NCBI RefSeq assembly: GCF_002224125.1
Contig: NZ_NCSM01000051.1
Span: 1 to 22,337 of the forward strand
Source of the DNA: Streptomyces sp. NBS 14/10
GTDB taxonomy: Bacteria > Actinomycetota > Actinomycetes > Streptomycetales > Streptomycetaceae
Direction: 5' to 3'
DNA length: 22,337 bases
The position numbers were made by a program, and so were the translations under genes. Under the pieces are notes generated by a model. It was not told where the DNA came from. It saw only the letters and a program-made list of their open reading frames with translations, and searched no databases. The first letter of the stretch is position 1. Every line of letters starts with the position of its first letter. Shown here one piece after another: positions 1 to 10,849 of the stretch.

Positions 1-43
1 CCAGCATTCTGAAAGCATCCCTAAGCCCTTTGGAGGAGGGCTG

Positions 44-1423
44 ATGTACCGCCCCCGCCCCGAGCACGACCGTGACCAGGAGTGCGAGCTTTCGTACTCG
101 CACGAACCCGCCGACGGCTCCGACCGCCCGCTGCCGGTGACCGAACTCGCCCTGCGGATCGACGGGTTGACGAAGTCGGACGACGACAGCGAGGCCCGGG
201 CCCGCTCGGCGGAGGCGACCGTCTTCCTGTCGTACGCGGACCTGTCCGACGCCCTAGGCCTGGAACTGACCCGGGGCTACGGTTCCGACCGGATCCGCGC
301 CCGCGTCCTGACCACCCTCGGCTTCGAGGTCACCGCGACGACGACCGTCTCGGCGGCCTCCGGCAACCGCGTCACCTTCAAGGACTTCAAGGTCGCGGGC
401 CGCGTCGCCCTGCCCGAGGCCGGTGAGAAGTTGCTCGACCAGGTCTTCGCCGAGCCGATCGCGTCGCGGAACATCCCCGACGGCCTCCGACTGCGCTCGG
501 TCACCACCACGGAGCAGGGCCTCACCGCCCACTCCTCCGGCAAGTCGGTCACCTTCCGCCGCGACGACGCCCGGGACACCTCGTCGAACGGGTCGGCCGG
601 AGAGAAATCAGGTGCCGTGGGCCGGAAGAGCCGTAGCCATCGCCGACCCAACCTCCTCGACCACCGCGCTCGCCCGATCCTCCGGCACGCCGGCCGCGAT
701 GAGGGTGGCCGTGGCGATCCGGTGCCCGTCGTCCTCCAGCGCGCCGGTGTTGACGGACTCCACCAGAGCTACGATCATCGCCATCAGGCCTGCGCTCTGC
801 ACGGCCGGCGGCAGATGGGCGTGGAAGACGCCGTCCCGCTGCCCGCGCTCCAGGATCCCGGTGGCGGCCTCCCGGGCCGGCGCGAGCACCTCGGCGACGC
901 GCTCGGAGCCGAGGTCCCGCCGGGTGAGCGCCAGCAGCATGCGGTAGCGGTCGCCCACGGGCCACATCCGGAGTACGAACCGCGCCAACGCCCGCTCGGC
1001 CGACTCCCCCGGCTCCGGCCCGGCCTCCACCGTGTTCCGCAACGTCTCGGCAGCTTCCTCGGCGAGCGCCTCCAGCAGCGCCGCCCGCCCCGGGAAGTGC
1101 CCGAAGAGGGTGCGCCGTACGACCCCGGCGGCCCGCGCCACCTCCTCCAGCGTGACATCGGGGTTCCGCCCCAGCTCCTCACGGGCCGTGGCCAGGATGC
1201 GCGCCCGGTTGGACCGCGAATTACGGCGCAGCGGCTCGCGGGCCACGTGCTTGCTCACGGAGAACCTCGCAGCATCAAACGACGGACGAACGGCCCCCCA
1301 TTTTGTCACGCCGAGCCGAAGCCCCCGTATCACGCCCCACCGGCCGCTGCCTCACGCGGGACCCGTGAAGGGTGTCAATATCCCGATCAGGCTGCTGAGC
1401 TGGGCATTTCCTGTCGATGGTGA
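44..1423 (+). CDS. DUF2993 (LmeA-like) lipid-binding protein fragment with run-on reading frame
   Basis: Residues about 30-175 resemble the C-terminal half of DUF2993/LmeA-family phospholipid-binding proteins of the actinomycete envelope (PVTELALRIDGLT, SYADLSDALGLE, TVSAASGNRVTFKDFKV, IPDGLRLRSVTTTEQGL). The usual N-terminus, a signal or TM segment followed by the first half of the fold, is missing. The first 30 residues look unrelated and the frame stays open upstream to base 2, so the gene is rearranged at its 5' end or begins outside the window. An ATG at 44 has a GGAGGAGGG ribosome site at 32-40. Family similarity stops near base 590. After that the frame has no stop until 1423 and lies antisense to a TetR gene, giving Arg/Pro-rich sequence typical of an antisense shadow. 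I infer that the native stop was lost; the domain call is firmer than the gene limits. Confidence 0.5.
   Translation: MYRPRPEHDRDQECELSYSHEPADGSDRPLPVTELALRIDGLTKSDDDSEARARSAEATVFLSYADLSDALGLELTRGYGSDRIRARVLTTLGFEVTATTTVSAASGNRVTFKDFKVAGRVALPEAGEKLLDQVFAEPIASRNIPDGLRLRSVTTTEQGLTAHSSGKSVTFRRDDARDTSSNGSAGEKSGAVGRKSRSHRRPNLLDHRARPILRHAGRDEGGRGDPVPVVLQRAGVDGLHQSYDHRHQACALHGRRQMGVEDAVPLPALQDPGGGLPGRREHLGDALGAEVPPGERQQHAVAVAHGPHPEYEPRQRPLGRLPRLRPGLHRVPQRLGSFLGERLQQRRPPREVPEEGAPYDPGGPRHLLQRDIGVPPQLLTGRGQDARPVGPRITAQRLAGHVLAHGEPRSIKRRTNGPPFCHAEPKPPYHAPPAAASRGTREGCQYPDQAAELGISCRW
608..1258 (-). CDS. TetR/AcrR-family transcriptional regulator
   Basis: This is a 216-residue, full-length TetR regulator when started at GTG 1258 (SKHVAREPLRRN). 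An upstream GTG at 1333 would add 25 residues that look non-coding. The DNA-binding domain is at about residues 17-62, with the helix-turn-helix in VTLEEVARAAGVVRRTLFGHFPG. The remaining all-helical part is the ligand and dimer domain; its ligand cannot be read from sequence. Such proteins normally repress a neighbouring gene. Upstream of the start only about 107 bp remain before an IS end at 1366, so a divergent target gene was probably lost. Its 3' end is convergent with, and overlapped by, the DUF2993-like frame. Confidence 0.85.
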   Translation of the reverse strand: MSKHVAREPLRRNSRSNRARILATAREELGRNPDVTLEEVARAAGVVRRTLFGHFPGRAALLEALAEEAAETLRNTVEAGPEPGESAERALARFVLRMWPVGDRYRMLLALTRRDLGSERVAEVLAPAREAATGILERGQRDGVFHAHLPPAVQSAGLMAMIVALVESVNTGALEDDGHRIATATLIAAGVPEDRASAVVEEVGSAMATALPAHGT

Positions 1424-2579
1424 GGCGGTCGGGGTGGAGTTGTGTGGTACTCGTTGAGCAGTCCGCCAAGTACCCGCTGGCGCCTGACCGTGGTGGCGGG
1501 CAGGGGGATGATGTTCGGGTCGTCGTCTGGAGCACGTAGGTTCAGGCTGCGGTGAGCCCGTCCGGCGTTGTAGTGCTCGGCGTACCCGGTCAGGACCGTA
1601 CGTAGGTGTCGTTCGCCGGTGATGAGGAGTCGGTCGGTGCATTCGGCGCGGGCTGTGCGTATCCATCGTTCGGCGAACGCGTTGGACCGTGGGCTTTGCG
1701 GCGGTGTCGGGTCGGGATGACGGCTGTGCCGTTGCCGGCGAAGACGGCGTCGAATGTGGCGGTGAACTTGCTGTCCCGGTCCCGGATGAGGAACCGGAAA
1801 CCCAGTCCTCTCCTCGAGGTCCATGAGCAGGTTGCGGGCGAGTTGGGCGACCCATGCGCCGGTCGGGTGGGCGGTGACACCCAGGACGTGAACGCGCCGG
1901 GTGGCGATCTCCATGACGAAGAAGACATAGAGACGTCTGAGGAAGACGGTCTCCACGTGCATGAAGTCGCAGGCGAGCAGCGTGTGGGCCTGGGATCGAA
2001 GGAAGGTACGCCAGGTCTGCTGGGATGCGCGCTGCGGTGCGGGCGGCAGACCGGAGCGGCGCAGAACGCGCCGGATCGTGGCGGCGGCGACCCGATGGCC
2101 AAGCCGTCGCGGTTCGCCCTGGATCCTGACGTATCCCCAGGTCGGGTTCTCTCGCGCCAGGCGCCGGATGAGCGCGACTGTCTCTTCTGGCAATGGTGGC
2201 CGACCGGGTCCGACCGTCGTCTGGCGCCACTTCCAGCGCACCGGACGGCGGTGCCAGGCCAGCAGGGTGCCCGGGGTGACCAGCCGATGGCAGCGTAAGA
2301 CGGGTGGCAGGTGCCGGGCGAGAGCGGAGAGCACAGCACGATCGGCCCAAGAGAGCCGCGGGCGCTCGATCTGCCGGCGAAGCACCACGACCTCATGACG
2401 AAGCACGAGGATCTCGGCGTCCTTCGCGGCTGTCGATCGGCCCAGCACGAGGAAACAGCCCAGTAGTCGGCAGAAGATCAAGTAGAGCAATCGCAGACCC
2501 ACGATCAGTGAACATGCCCATATTGGGACCATCGCAAAGCACCAGGTCAGCCGCCGTACGGCAGTAATGACACCCTTCA
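1366..2579 (-). mobile_element. ISa copy 1: complete rve-type insertion sequence
   Basis: A 1214-bp element bounded by matching ends: TGAAGGGTGTCA at 1366-1377 and its reverse complement at 2568-2579. It contains one transposase gene on the minus strand. The same end sequence bounds the copy at 6048-7257, which confirms the limits. I see no clear target duplication; the right flank runs straight into the IS701-like element. Confidence 0.85.
1387..2532 (-). pseudogene. ISa transposase (rve/integrase-core), catalytic segment out of frame
   Basis: Single-ORF transposase with an integrase catalytic core (IS3/IS481-like superfamily). The N-terminus has a helix-turn-helix region (AEILVLRHEVVVLRRQIERP). 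Catalytic motif 1 is CDFMHVET and motif 3 is [14 protein letters not shown]. The 381-codon frame is open throughout, but between about 1730 and 1815 it reads nonsense ([11 protein letters not shown]), while the next frame there encodes the conserved [18 protein letters not shown]. Against the copy at 6048 it lacks about 2 bases near 1806 and has an extra 5-bp cccga duplication near 1725. The two indels cancel, keeping the frame open but removing the second catalytic Asp. It should be inactive. ATG 2532 is used here; the other copies begin at an equivalent GTG nearer IVGLRLL. Confidence 0.85.
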
Positions 2580-2601
2580 GGCCGGGAGCGGGGTGAACGC
2601 A

Positions 2602-2648
2602 GAAGCATCGGCGGTGTCTGTATCACCCTGGTTGAGAGTGAGCCGCCG

Positions 2649-2655
<7 letters not shown>
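2602..2655 (+). repeat. 13-bp inverted repeat enclosing the IS701-like start codon
   Basis: GAAGCATCGGCGG (2602-2614) is exactly complementary to CCGCCGATGCTTC (2643-2655), with a 28-base loop. The ATG of the IS701-like transposase (2649-2651) is inside the right arm. In a transcript entering from outside the element the stem would bury the start codon, a control used by some IS elements. It could also be part of the terminal inverted repeat. Confidence 0.7.
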
Positions 2656-4612
<1,957 letters not shown>

Positions 4613-4625
4613 ACTTGCCCGTGCA

Positions 4626-4733
4626 GTACTGGCGATCGCGTCGACACCGGGCAAAGCGATCCGGCTCAGCCGCAGCCAGCTGCGTGCCGCGTTGAAGTGC
4701 GGCGGCCGGGTATGCCGCACCCGGATGGCGTAG
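4626..4733 (+). pseudogene. Fragment of an IS110-family transposase
   Basis: About 36 codons read VLAIASTPGKAIRLSRSQLRAAL then KCGGR, which resembles the middle of IS110-family transposases (leucine-rich, ending in an ALKRGGR-like motif). The frame ends at TAG 4731-4733. Neither the DEDD catalytic half nor the C-terminal Ser motif is present. It starts just after the truncated end of ISa copy 2 and has no start of its own. It is a small scrap recognised from memory of the family, so confidence is moderate to low. Confidence 0.4.
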
Positions 4734-4802
4734 CTGGGACTTCCTGACGGCCTGATCGGGTGCCGCACGGTGAGCGTCTGGAGACCGGGGAAGCGCGCGG
4801 CA

Positions 4803-5648
4803 TCAGGCGTTCAACCAGATCCGGCGGTTCCGCGCTGCGCCGTAGATCGGCCCGATCTGCCTCGGTGTCCACACCCCCTCCAGGCGTTTGAACGACGAGA
4901 ACTCCCTGTCCCGGACGACACGCACATCCTGCAAGGAGGGCGTCACAGTGATCGTGTCGACGTCGACGAAAGCGAGCACAGGGCGCACATCGACGGCGAA
5001 GCCGCACGCTCGGGTGAGTGCCCGGGACGCACGCCTGGCTTCGGCGCGGCACTTGCGTACATACGGGTATGACTGGCCACCGATCTTCACGGAGTCGTCG
5101 CCCACCCAGACGCGGGCGCCGCGGTGGTACTTCGTGTTCACGCTGAAGACGCCACCTGGGCCGATCAGCAGATGATCGATGTCCACATCCCGCGGTAGCG
5201 GTATCGAATGAAGCACCCGCCAGCCCTTGCGGGTGAGTCGCTCCAGCTCCGCGCCCACCCTCCGCTCCCCCACCAAGCCCTTCCGCCAGCCGTACGCCTC
5301 GGACCGCCGCCCCAACATCATCGTCACCAAGCGAGCCACGATGCCGGGTGCAAGCTCATCGAGCTTCGCACTCACAGCGGTACCTGGCCGATTAGCCGCG
5401 AGGTCGTCCTCTGGGCGCAGAGAATCCCGGCAGTCGTCGACCGCCGCGGCCTCCGAGGTGGTCGACGACGGCGTGCCTGCCAAGTACGGAGCCAGAACCT
5501 CGACAACGGCATCCCGGTATTCCTCGGCCAAGACGTTCAACTTCCCGGTGCCGCGGTCGAACCAGGCGACCTTCTCGCCGCCTGGGAGGTTGACATACAG
5601 GCGGTCATGCCCATACCGCTTCCATGGCGAAACCCGTAATCCGTCCAC
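4803..5648 (-). CDS. NERD-domain (nuclease-related) protein
   Basis: A 281-residue protein with a NERD domain in its C-terminal half. Key parts are the KGLVGERRVGAEL helix, then DVDIDHLLIGPGGVFSVNTK, where the Asp of IDH and the N-x-K resemble the D...(E/D/N)xK metal site of the restriction-endonuclease-like fold, and then a strand/helix region ending ITVTPSLQDVRVV. NERD domains are predicted nucleases or DNA-processing modules. The N-terminal part (GLRVSPWKRYGHDRLYVNLPGGEKVAWFDRGTGKLNV) is a beta-rich actinomycete extension. I chose GTG 5648 because GGTGGGGG precedes it and similarity begins there; a TTG at 5711 is possible. There is no partner gene: IS remnants lie on both sides. No signal peptide or TM segment is seen. 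Confidence 0.75.
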   Translation of the reverse strand: MDGLRVSPWKRYGHDRLYVNLPGGEKVAWFDRGTGKLNVLAEEYRDAVVEVLAPYLAGTPSSTTSEAAAVDDCRDSLRPEDDLAANRPGTAVSAKLDELAPGIVARLVTMMLGRRSEAYGWRKGLVGERRVGAELERLTRKGWRVLHSIPLPRDVDIDHLLIGPGGVFSVNTKYHRGARVWVGDDSVKIGGQSYPYVRKCRAEARRASRALTRACGFAVDVRPVLAFVDVDTITVTPSLQDVRVVRDREFSSFKRLEGVWTPRQIGPIYGAARNRRIWLNA

Positions 5649-5858
5649 ACCCGCACCCCCACCACATCGACGACGAAGCCGCGACCATACGACCCAACCT
5701 CGCCGACTCAAGGCAAGAGCGCATCACACTTCACGCCAGAACGATTCTTCTCTAAGCGGGCAGTTCGTGAGTGTATGAGTGATTCTGCTATCACCTGATG
5801 CTGTGGGTGTGGGGTGGATTCTTCCGGGCCGAGGGCTGTGGTCTGGCGGGCTGGCCGG

Positions 5859-6047
5859 ATGAGTGAACGCAAGCCGTATCCAAGCGACTTATCGGACGGA
5901 CAGTGGAACCTGATCGAGCCGGTGATCACCGCGTGGAAGGACGGGCACCGCTCGGTCAGCGGCCATCAGGGCGCCTATGACACGCGGAAAATCCTAAATG
6001 GGATCCTCTACCAGGGGCGAACCGGCCTACCTCCCGCACGACCTGCC
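5859..6047 (+). pseudogene. IS5-family transposase N-terminal fragment
   Basis: Reads MSERKPYPSDLSDGQWNLIEP and continues VSGHQGAYDTRKILNGILYQGRTG, the standard N-terminal insertion-element domain (DUF4096 type) of IS5-family transposases. After GRTG a small deletion shifts the frame: the expected ...WAYLPHDLP appears as EPAYLPHDLP in another frame. At 6048 the sequence switches to the terminal repeat of ISa copy 3. No continuation is found beyond that IS at 7258, so the 3' part was deleted, not merely separated. The start is ATG 5859; an upstream in-frame start at 5814 is unlikely. Confidence 0.75.
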
Positions 6048-7257
<1,210 letters not shown>

Positions 7258-7281
7258 GGTGCCTTTCTTAAGCACACTCCC

Positions 7282-8112
7282 TCACTCGACGGCCACCGTT
7301 TTGGACTGCCACGCGCCCGGGCGAATGCCTGTCGCCTTCCGGAAGAACACTGAGAAGTTGGACGCGTCGGGGAAGCCGAGCGTGTTGGCGCAGGCGGCCG
7401 CGGTGAGCCGGTCGTGTGCGAGGAGCCTTTTGGCTTCCAGGACGATCCGATCGACGATGTATGCCTTCGCGCTGCGGCCGGTGACCTGCTGCACCGCTCT
7501 TGAGAGGGTGCGGGGTGCGTATCCCAGTGTCCGGGCGTAGTAGCCGGCGTCGTGATGTTCCCGGAAGTGCGCTTCGACGCTGGACCGGAACAGTCGGAAC
7601 ACCGGATTGATCGACCGGGCTTCAGCGTGAGGGGGCCGGAGCCGGGCGATGAGCGCCGAGAGCAGGATCTCGGGCAGCTCCGTCGAAATATCCCCGGGTG
7701 GGGCGGATGCTTCGAGGAGGAGATGGTTGCGCGCGGTGTCGACGAACGGCCAGTCGGCGTCGGAAACGCTCCAGTGTGCGACCAGGTCGGGGGACGCGAC
7801 GAGCTCCCGGGTGGCGTGGGTGACCGGCGCGGTCGGCACGAACAGCACGACGTGCCCAGCCACGTCAGCGATGTCATCCCATCGGTGCACAGCTCCAGGA
7901 GCGACCCACACCGCGGACCGCTCCTGGAGCGGGTGTCGGAGGAAGTCCACGGTGACGGATCCGTGCCCGGCATCGACGACGGCGAGGACGTGGAAGTCGG
8001 CACGCTGTGTCCCGCCGTCGTTCAGCTCGCGAAGGCGGTCGAACGTCATGGTTTCGACAGCGGCGGCACGGCGCCCGACGGGCTGGTAGGTCATCTGCCG
8101 GATCACCATCAT
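7282..8112 (-). CDS. AraC-family transcriptional regulator
   Basis: About 276 residues from ATG 8112 (MMVIRQMTYQPVGRR); ATGs at 8109, 8130 and 8145 are alternatives. The N-terminal half is a cupin-like sensor (ADFHVLAVVDAGHGSVTVDF, SAVWVAPGAVHRWDD). The C-terminus is the double helix-turn-helix AraC domain (YYARTLGYAPRTLSRAVQQVTG, then TAAACANTLGFPDASNFSVFFRKATGIRPG), complete to its end. It is divergent from the alpha/beta hydrolase at 8225 across about 110 bp, which suggests it controls that gene. Only 24 bp separate its stop from the end of ISa copy 3, so the IS has not cut into it. The inducer is unknown. Confidence 0.85.
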   Translation of the reverse strand: MMVIRQMTYQPVGRRAAAVETMTFDRLRELNDGGTQRADFHVLAVVDAGHGSVTVDFLRHPLQERSAVWVAPGAVHRWDDIADVAGHVVLFVPTAPVTHATRELVASPDLVAHWSVSDADWPFVDTARNHLLLEASAPPGDISTELPEILLSALIARLRPPHAEARSINPVFRLFRSSVEAHFREHHDAGYYARTLGYAPRTLSRAVQQVTGRSAKAYIVDRIVLEAKRLLAHDRLTAAACANTLGFPDASNFSVFFRKATGIRPGAWQSKTVAVE

Positions 8113-8224
8113 CTGTCCATTTTCCACCATCAGGCGACCAGTCATGCCGATGCCCCGGCACAGCGGCAGAGATTCAATGAACACACAGAACAACCGCCCC
8201 AGAACACTGATCGAGAGAGTCACG

Positions 8225-9001
8225 ATGAACACGACGCAGCAGCCGCTACTGCCCGCTTATGACCACCGGCCGGGGACCGGACCGACCCTGGTGTTTCTGC
8301 ACTACTGGGGTGGATCCGCCCGCACCTGGGACCTCGTCGTCGACCGCCTCGCGGGACGCGACATGCTCACTGTCGACTTCCGCGGGTGGAGTCGCTCGAG
8401 CAACCTGGCCGGCCCCTACACCCTCCGCCAACTCGCCGACGACACGCTCGCCGTGATCGCCGACGCGGGCGTCACCGACTACGTCCTCGTCGGACATTCC
8501 ATGGGTGGCAAGGTCGCGCAGCTCATAGCGGCGACCCGGCCCGCCGGCCTCCGCGGGATCATCCTCGTCGGTTCCGCTCCGGCGAAGCCCGCCGCAGGGA
8601 TCACTCCCGAGTACCGGGAAGGCCTTTCCCATGCCTACGACTCCGACGAGTCCGTCGCCGGCGCACGGGATCACATCCTCACCGCGACCGAGCTGCCCGA
8701 ATCGATCAAGTCGCAGATCGCGGCCGACTCGCGGGCCAGCACCGACGCCGCCCGCACGGAGTGGCCACTGCGCGGCATCGCGGAGGACGTCTGCGAGCAC
8801 ACCCGCATGATCAGCGTTCCCGCCCTCGTCGTCGCCGGAGAGAACGACCATGTCGAGCCCGTCGACGTGCTCGTCGACAACCTGGTGCCCTACCTCTCCG
8901 GAGCCGACTTCGCGGTGATTCCGAACACGGGTCACCTGATCCCGCTGGAAGCTCCGGCCGACCTCGTCGACGCAATCACGGCCTTCGCACCAGCAGCCTG
9001 A
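8225..9001 (+). CDS. alpha/beta-fold hydrolase
   Basis: A 258-residue alpha/beta hydrolase. The triad is visible: nucleophile Ser92 in GHSMGG, Asp208 in VVAGENDHVEP, and His237 in NTGHLIPLEAP. HYWGG (26-30) supplies the oxyanion hole. There is no signal peptide, so it is probably cytosolic. The start is ATG 8225, with GAGAGAG about 5 bases upstream; a start at 8144 would add a non-conserved leader. The set of motifs fits esterase, lactonase or haloperoxidase-like members; sequence alone cannot decide the substrate. It is divergent from the AraC regulator, a common regulator-enzyme pair. Confidence 0.88.
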   Translation: MNTTQQPLLPAYDHRPGTGPTLVFLHYWGGSARTWDLVVDRLAGRDMLTVDFRGWSRSSNLAGPYTLRQLADDTLAVIADAGVTDYVLVGHSMGGKVAQLIAATRPAGLRGIILVGSAPAKPAAGITPEYREGLSHAYDSDESVAGARDHILTATELPESIKSQIAADSRASTDAARTEWPLRGIAEDVCEHTRMISVPALVVAGENDHVEPVDVLVDNLVPYLSGADFAVIPNTGHLIPLEAPADLVDAITAFAPAA

Positions 9002-9192
9002 CCATCTGCGCGGCCTGAAAATCGACTTCGCCCCCGATCACACGCCAGACGCCCCGCCGCGTGACAGCGTGAGGCTGAGGCCCGACCCTCCCGCGTTGAT
9101 GCGCACCCCCTCCAGACCTGCTTGCCGCGGCCGACCGGGGCGACAAGCCGGTCGGCCTCACCGCCCGGCGCCGTGCCGAGACACCTCAGCAG

Positions 9193-9414
9193 GTGGGGCC
9201 CGTGTTCATGGGCTACCTGCAGGCCGGTGACGTCGAGGACCTGCTGTCGCTCTATGAGCCGAACAGCGACGGCTCGGCCGCCTCGTGGTCCGGGGACGTC
9301 TGCGGACCAACGGCGAGCCCGTGGCATGGCCACGTGGCCTGTGACCTGATCGTCCTGGACACCAGCCGACAACCAGCGCGAGTAGTTCTCCTGTCCCTCA
9401 CACCAGAGCCGTGA
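9193..9414 (+). pseudogene. Possible SnoaL/NTF2-like fragment in a decayed stretch
   Basis: The stretch 9002-9454 holds no clear intact gene. In it, PVFMGYLQAGDVEDLLSLYEP resembles the first helix of SnoaL/NTF2-like small-molecule-binding proteins. Nothing recognisable follows in this frame, and a neighbouring frame (LRTNGEPVAWP) might be the displaced continuation. A GTG at 9193 has a plausible AGCAGGT upstream, but the frame is also open further upstream. I regard it as the remnant of a small cone-shaped-fold protein at best; it could equally be non-coding. Confidence 0.25.
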
Positions 9415-9454
9415 CCAGCAACTTCACGAGGCACACCACTCATTGGGGAGACCT

Positions 9455-9561
9455 GTGCCTGTGCTGCCATCATGGCTGACCGAACCGCTTCGGGACCAAT
9501 TCGCGTCCCTGCTAGCGGCCGCAGTAGCACCCGGACCATCCGCTGGGCTGCCACCGCCCCC
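9455..9561 (+). pseudogene. IS5-family transposase scrap (N-terminal end)
   Basis: GTG 9455 follows GGGGAG and begins VPVLPSWLTEPLRDQFASLL, the usual opening of a Streptomyces IS5-type transposase. The next conserved words (PDHPLGCHRPR) are present from 9531 but in a different frame, so at least one indel lies between. At about 9562 the sequence changes to a serine recombinase fragment. It differs in sequence from the other IS5-like pieces in the window. Confidence 0.6.
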
Positions 9562-9851
9562 GAACTCCTCACCGGCCCCCTCCAAGGGGTGTACGACCCG
9601 TCCGGGCACGGCGCCGCCCTGTTCGCGCTCTCGCCGGCATGGCGGAGTCCGAGCGCGAGTACATCCGGGAGAAGTCCCTGGAGGGCCAGGCGTCCGCCCC
9701 CGAACGCGGCCGGCACGGCGGGCGCCCCAAAGTCGTCGACGAGGACATGGCCGCGTACGCGCGATCCCTGCGGGCCAACGGCGTGCCCGTCCCGCAGATC
9801 GCGCAGAAACTCGTCATCACGGTGGCGGCAGAACTGTCCGTCAGACGATAG
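9562..9851 (+). pseudogene. Serine recombinase (resolvase/invertase) C-terminal remnant
   Basis: ELLTGPLQGVYDPSGHG followed, one frame over, by MAESEREYIREKSLEGQ and a C-terminal DNA-binding region (VDEDMAAYARSLRANGVPVPQIAQKLVIT). This is the back half of the catalytic domain (E helix) and the helix-turn-helix of a resolvase-like serine recombinase. A one-base loss near 9632 separates the two frames. The N-terminal half with the catalytic Ser is missing, and the last helix is replaced by VAAELSVRR before TAG 9849. Its end is 19 bases from the convergent stop of the MTHFR-like gene. Confidence 0.65.
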
Positions 9852-9870
9852 AAGTCGCCTGCCCCTCCTG

Positions 9871-10788
9871 TCAGCGGCAAAGCTCGGACCGGAGCCGGGC
9901 AGCCAGGTCGACCGCCGCCTCGATCTCCTCGCGGCGGATGGACACGCTCTCGACGTTGAGGCCGAACGGCACCTCGAGCCGTCGACAGAAGGTCATCAGC
10001 TCGCGGGCGGTCGCCAGCGCATGCTCGAACGATGCCTGCAGCGTGTCATCGGCGTGCTGGAGTTCGTTGTGGATCCAGCGGGGCACGTCCACGCCGAGCC
10101 ACCTCAGGAACTCCAGCGTCTTCATCGACCCGCAGACCGAGAACGTGAACACGATCGGGACGGGCGCCAGATCACGGGCGGCGCACTCGTAGCGGTAGTC
10201 CGAAACCAGGTCCTTGGCGGCGTTGACGTCGTAAACGACCTGGGTGACGAAGTACGAGCAGCCGGCCTCCTGCTTCGCGAGCAAACGCAGGTGCTCCGTA
10301 CCAGTGCGCGTGTGTCGCTCCGGGATCGCGACGCCGCCAAGCAGCAGGTCGGGCCTGAGTTCGGCCCGCAGCAACTGGGCGCGCGACAGAGTGGTGGCAA
10401 CCGGCGTCTCCCGCGACGCCGCGCCCACGAAGACCGAGAGGACCCGGTCTGGTTGCTCCGTGAGCCAGCTCCGGAAGTCGCTCTCATCGTACTTGCCGAC
10501 CGCCCGGTAAACCACGACCGGCAGGTCGAGCTCTCCGAAGTGCCGGGCGAGGTACTCCGCGGGGTCCATCGTCTGCGTGAACGGGAACGGCCGCTCGGCC
10601 GGGTTCCGGTCGCTCTCGTCGTCGATGTCGTATAGCACGAGCCCGTCGGGCTCCAGGCCGTCGAGCCGCTTGCGGGTGACGTCGGCGATCTCCTGAGCCC
10701 GCTCGGGGGTGGTCGTCTGCCTGGGCGGCGTCACCGCGAGGAACAGAAATTCACCTGCGCGGTCACAGATGCGCTGTTGGAGGTCCAC
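9871..10788 (-). CDS. Methylenetetrahydrofolate reductase-like flavoprotein
   Basis: A 305-residue protein with the MTHFR beta-alpha barrel pattern. TPPR (20-23) matches the first-strand PP motif, LLLGGVAIPERH matches the GVAgYPEgH loop, and GCSYFVTQVVYD matches the substrate-binding TQ motif. Classical MetF enzymes have a catalytic Glu three residues before PP (FEFFPP); here that position is Ala18 (FLAVTPP). The middle (DGLVLYDIDDESDRNPAERPFPF) also departs from MetF. It may therefore be a paralogue with another reaction or no reductase activity. The start is GTG 10788 with AGGG about 8 bases upstream. It stands alone between recombinase remnants, with no methionine or folate genes nearby. 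Confidence 0.7.
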   Translation of the reverse strand: MDLQQRICDRAGEFLFLAVTPPRQTTTPERAQEIADVTRKRLDGLEPDGLVLYDIDDESDRNPAERPFPFTQTMDPAEYLARHFGELDLPVVVYRAVGKYDESDFRSWLTEQPDRVLSVFVGAASRETPVATTLSRAQLLRAELRPDLLLGGVAIPERHTRTGTEHLRLLAKQEAGCSYFVTQVVYDVNAAKDLVSDYRYECAARDLAPVPIVFTFSVCGSMKTLEFLRWLGVDVPRWIHNELQHADDTLQASFEHALATARELMTFCRRLEVPFGLNVESVSIRREEIEAAVDLAARLRSELCR

Positions 10789-10849
10789 GGCAGCGACCCT
10801 AACCGGTCGGCTGGTTCCGTCGTGCTCCGAACGCAGCCGTAACGCCTTG

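Noticed and set aside
1606..2298. Plus-strand open frame opposite the ISa transposase
   Set aside because: Antisense shadow of the transposase; the same shadow appears opposite the other ISa copies.
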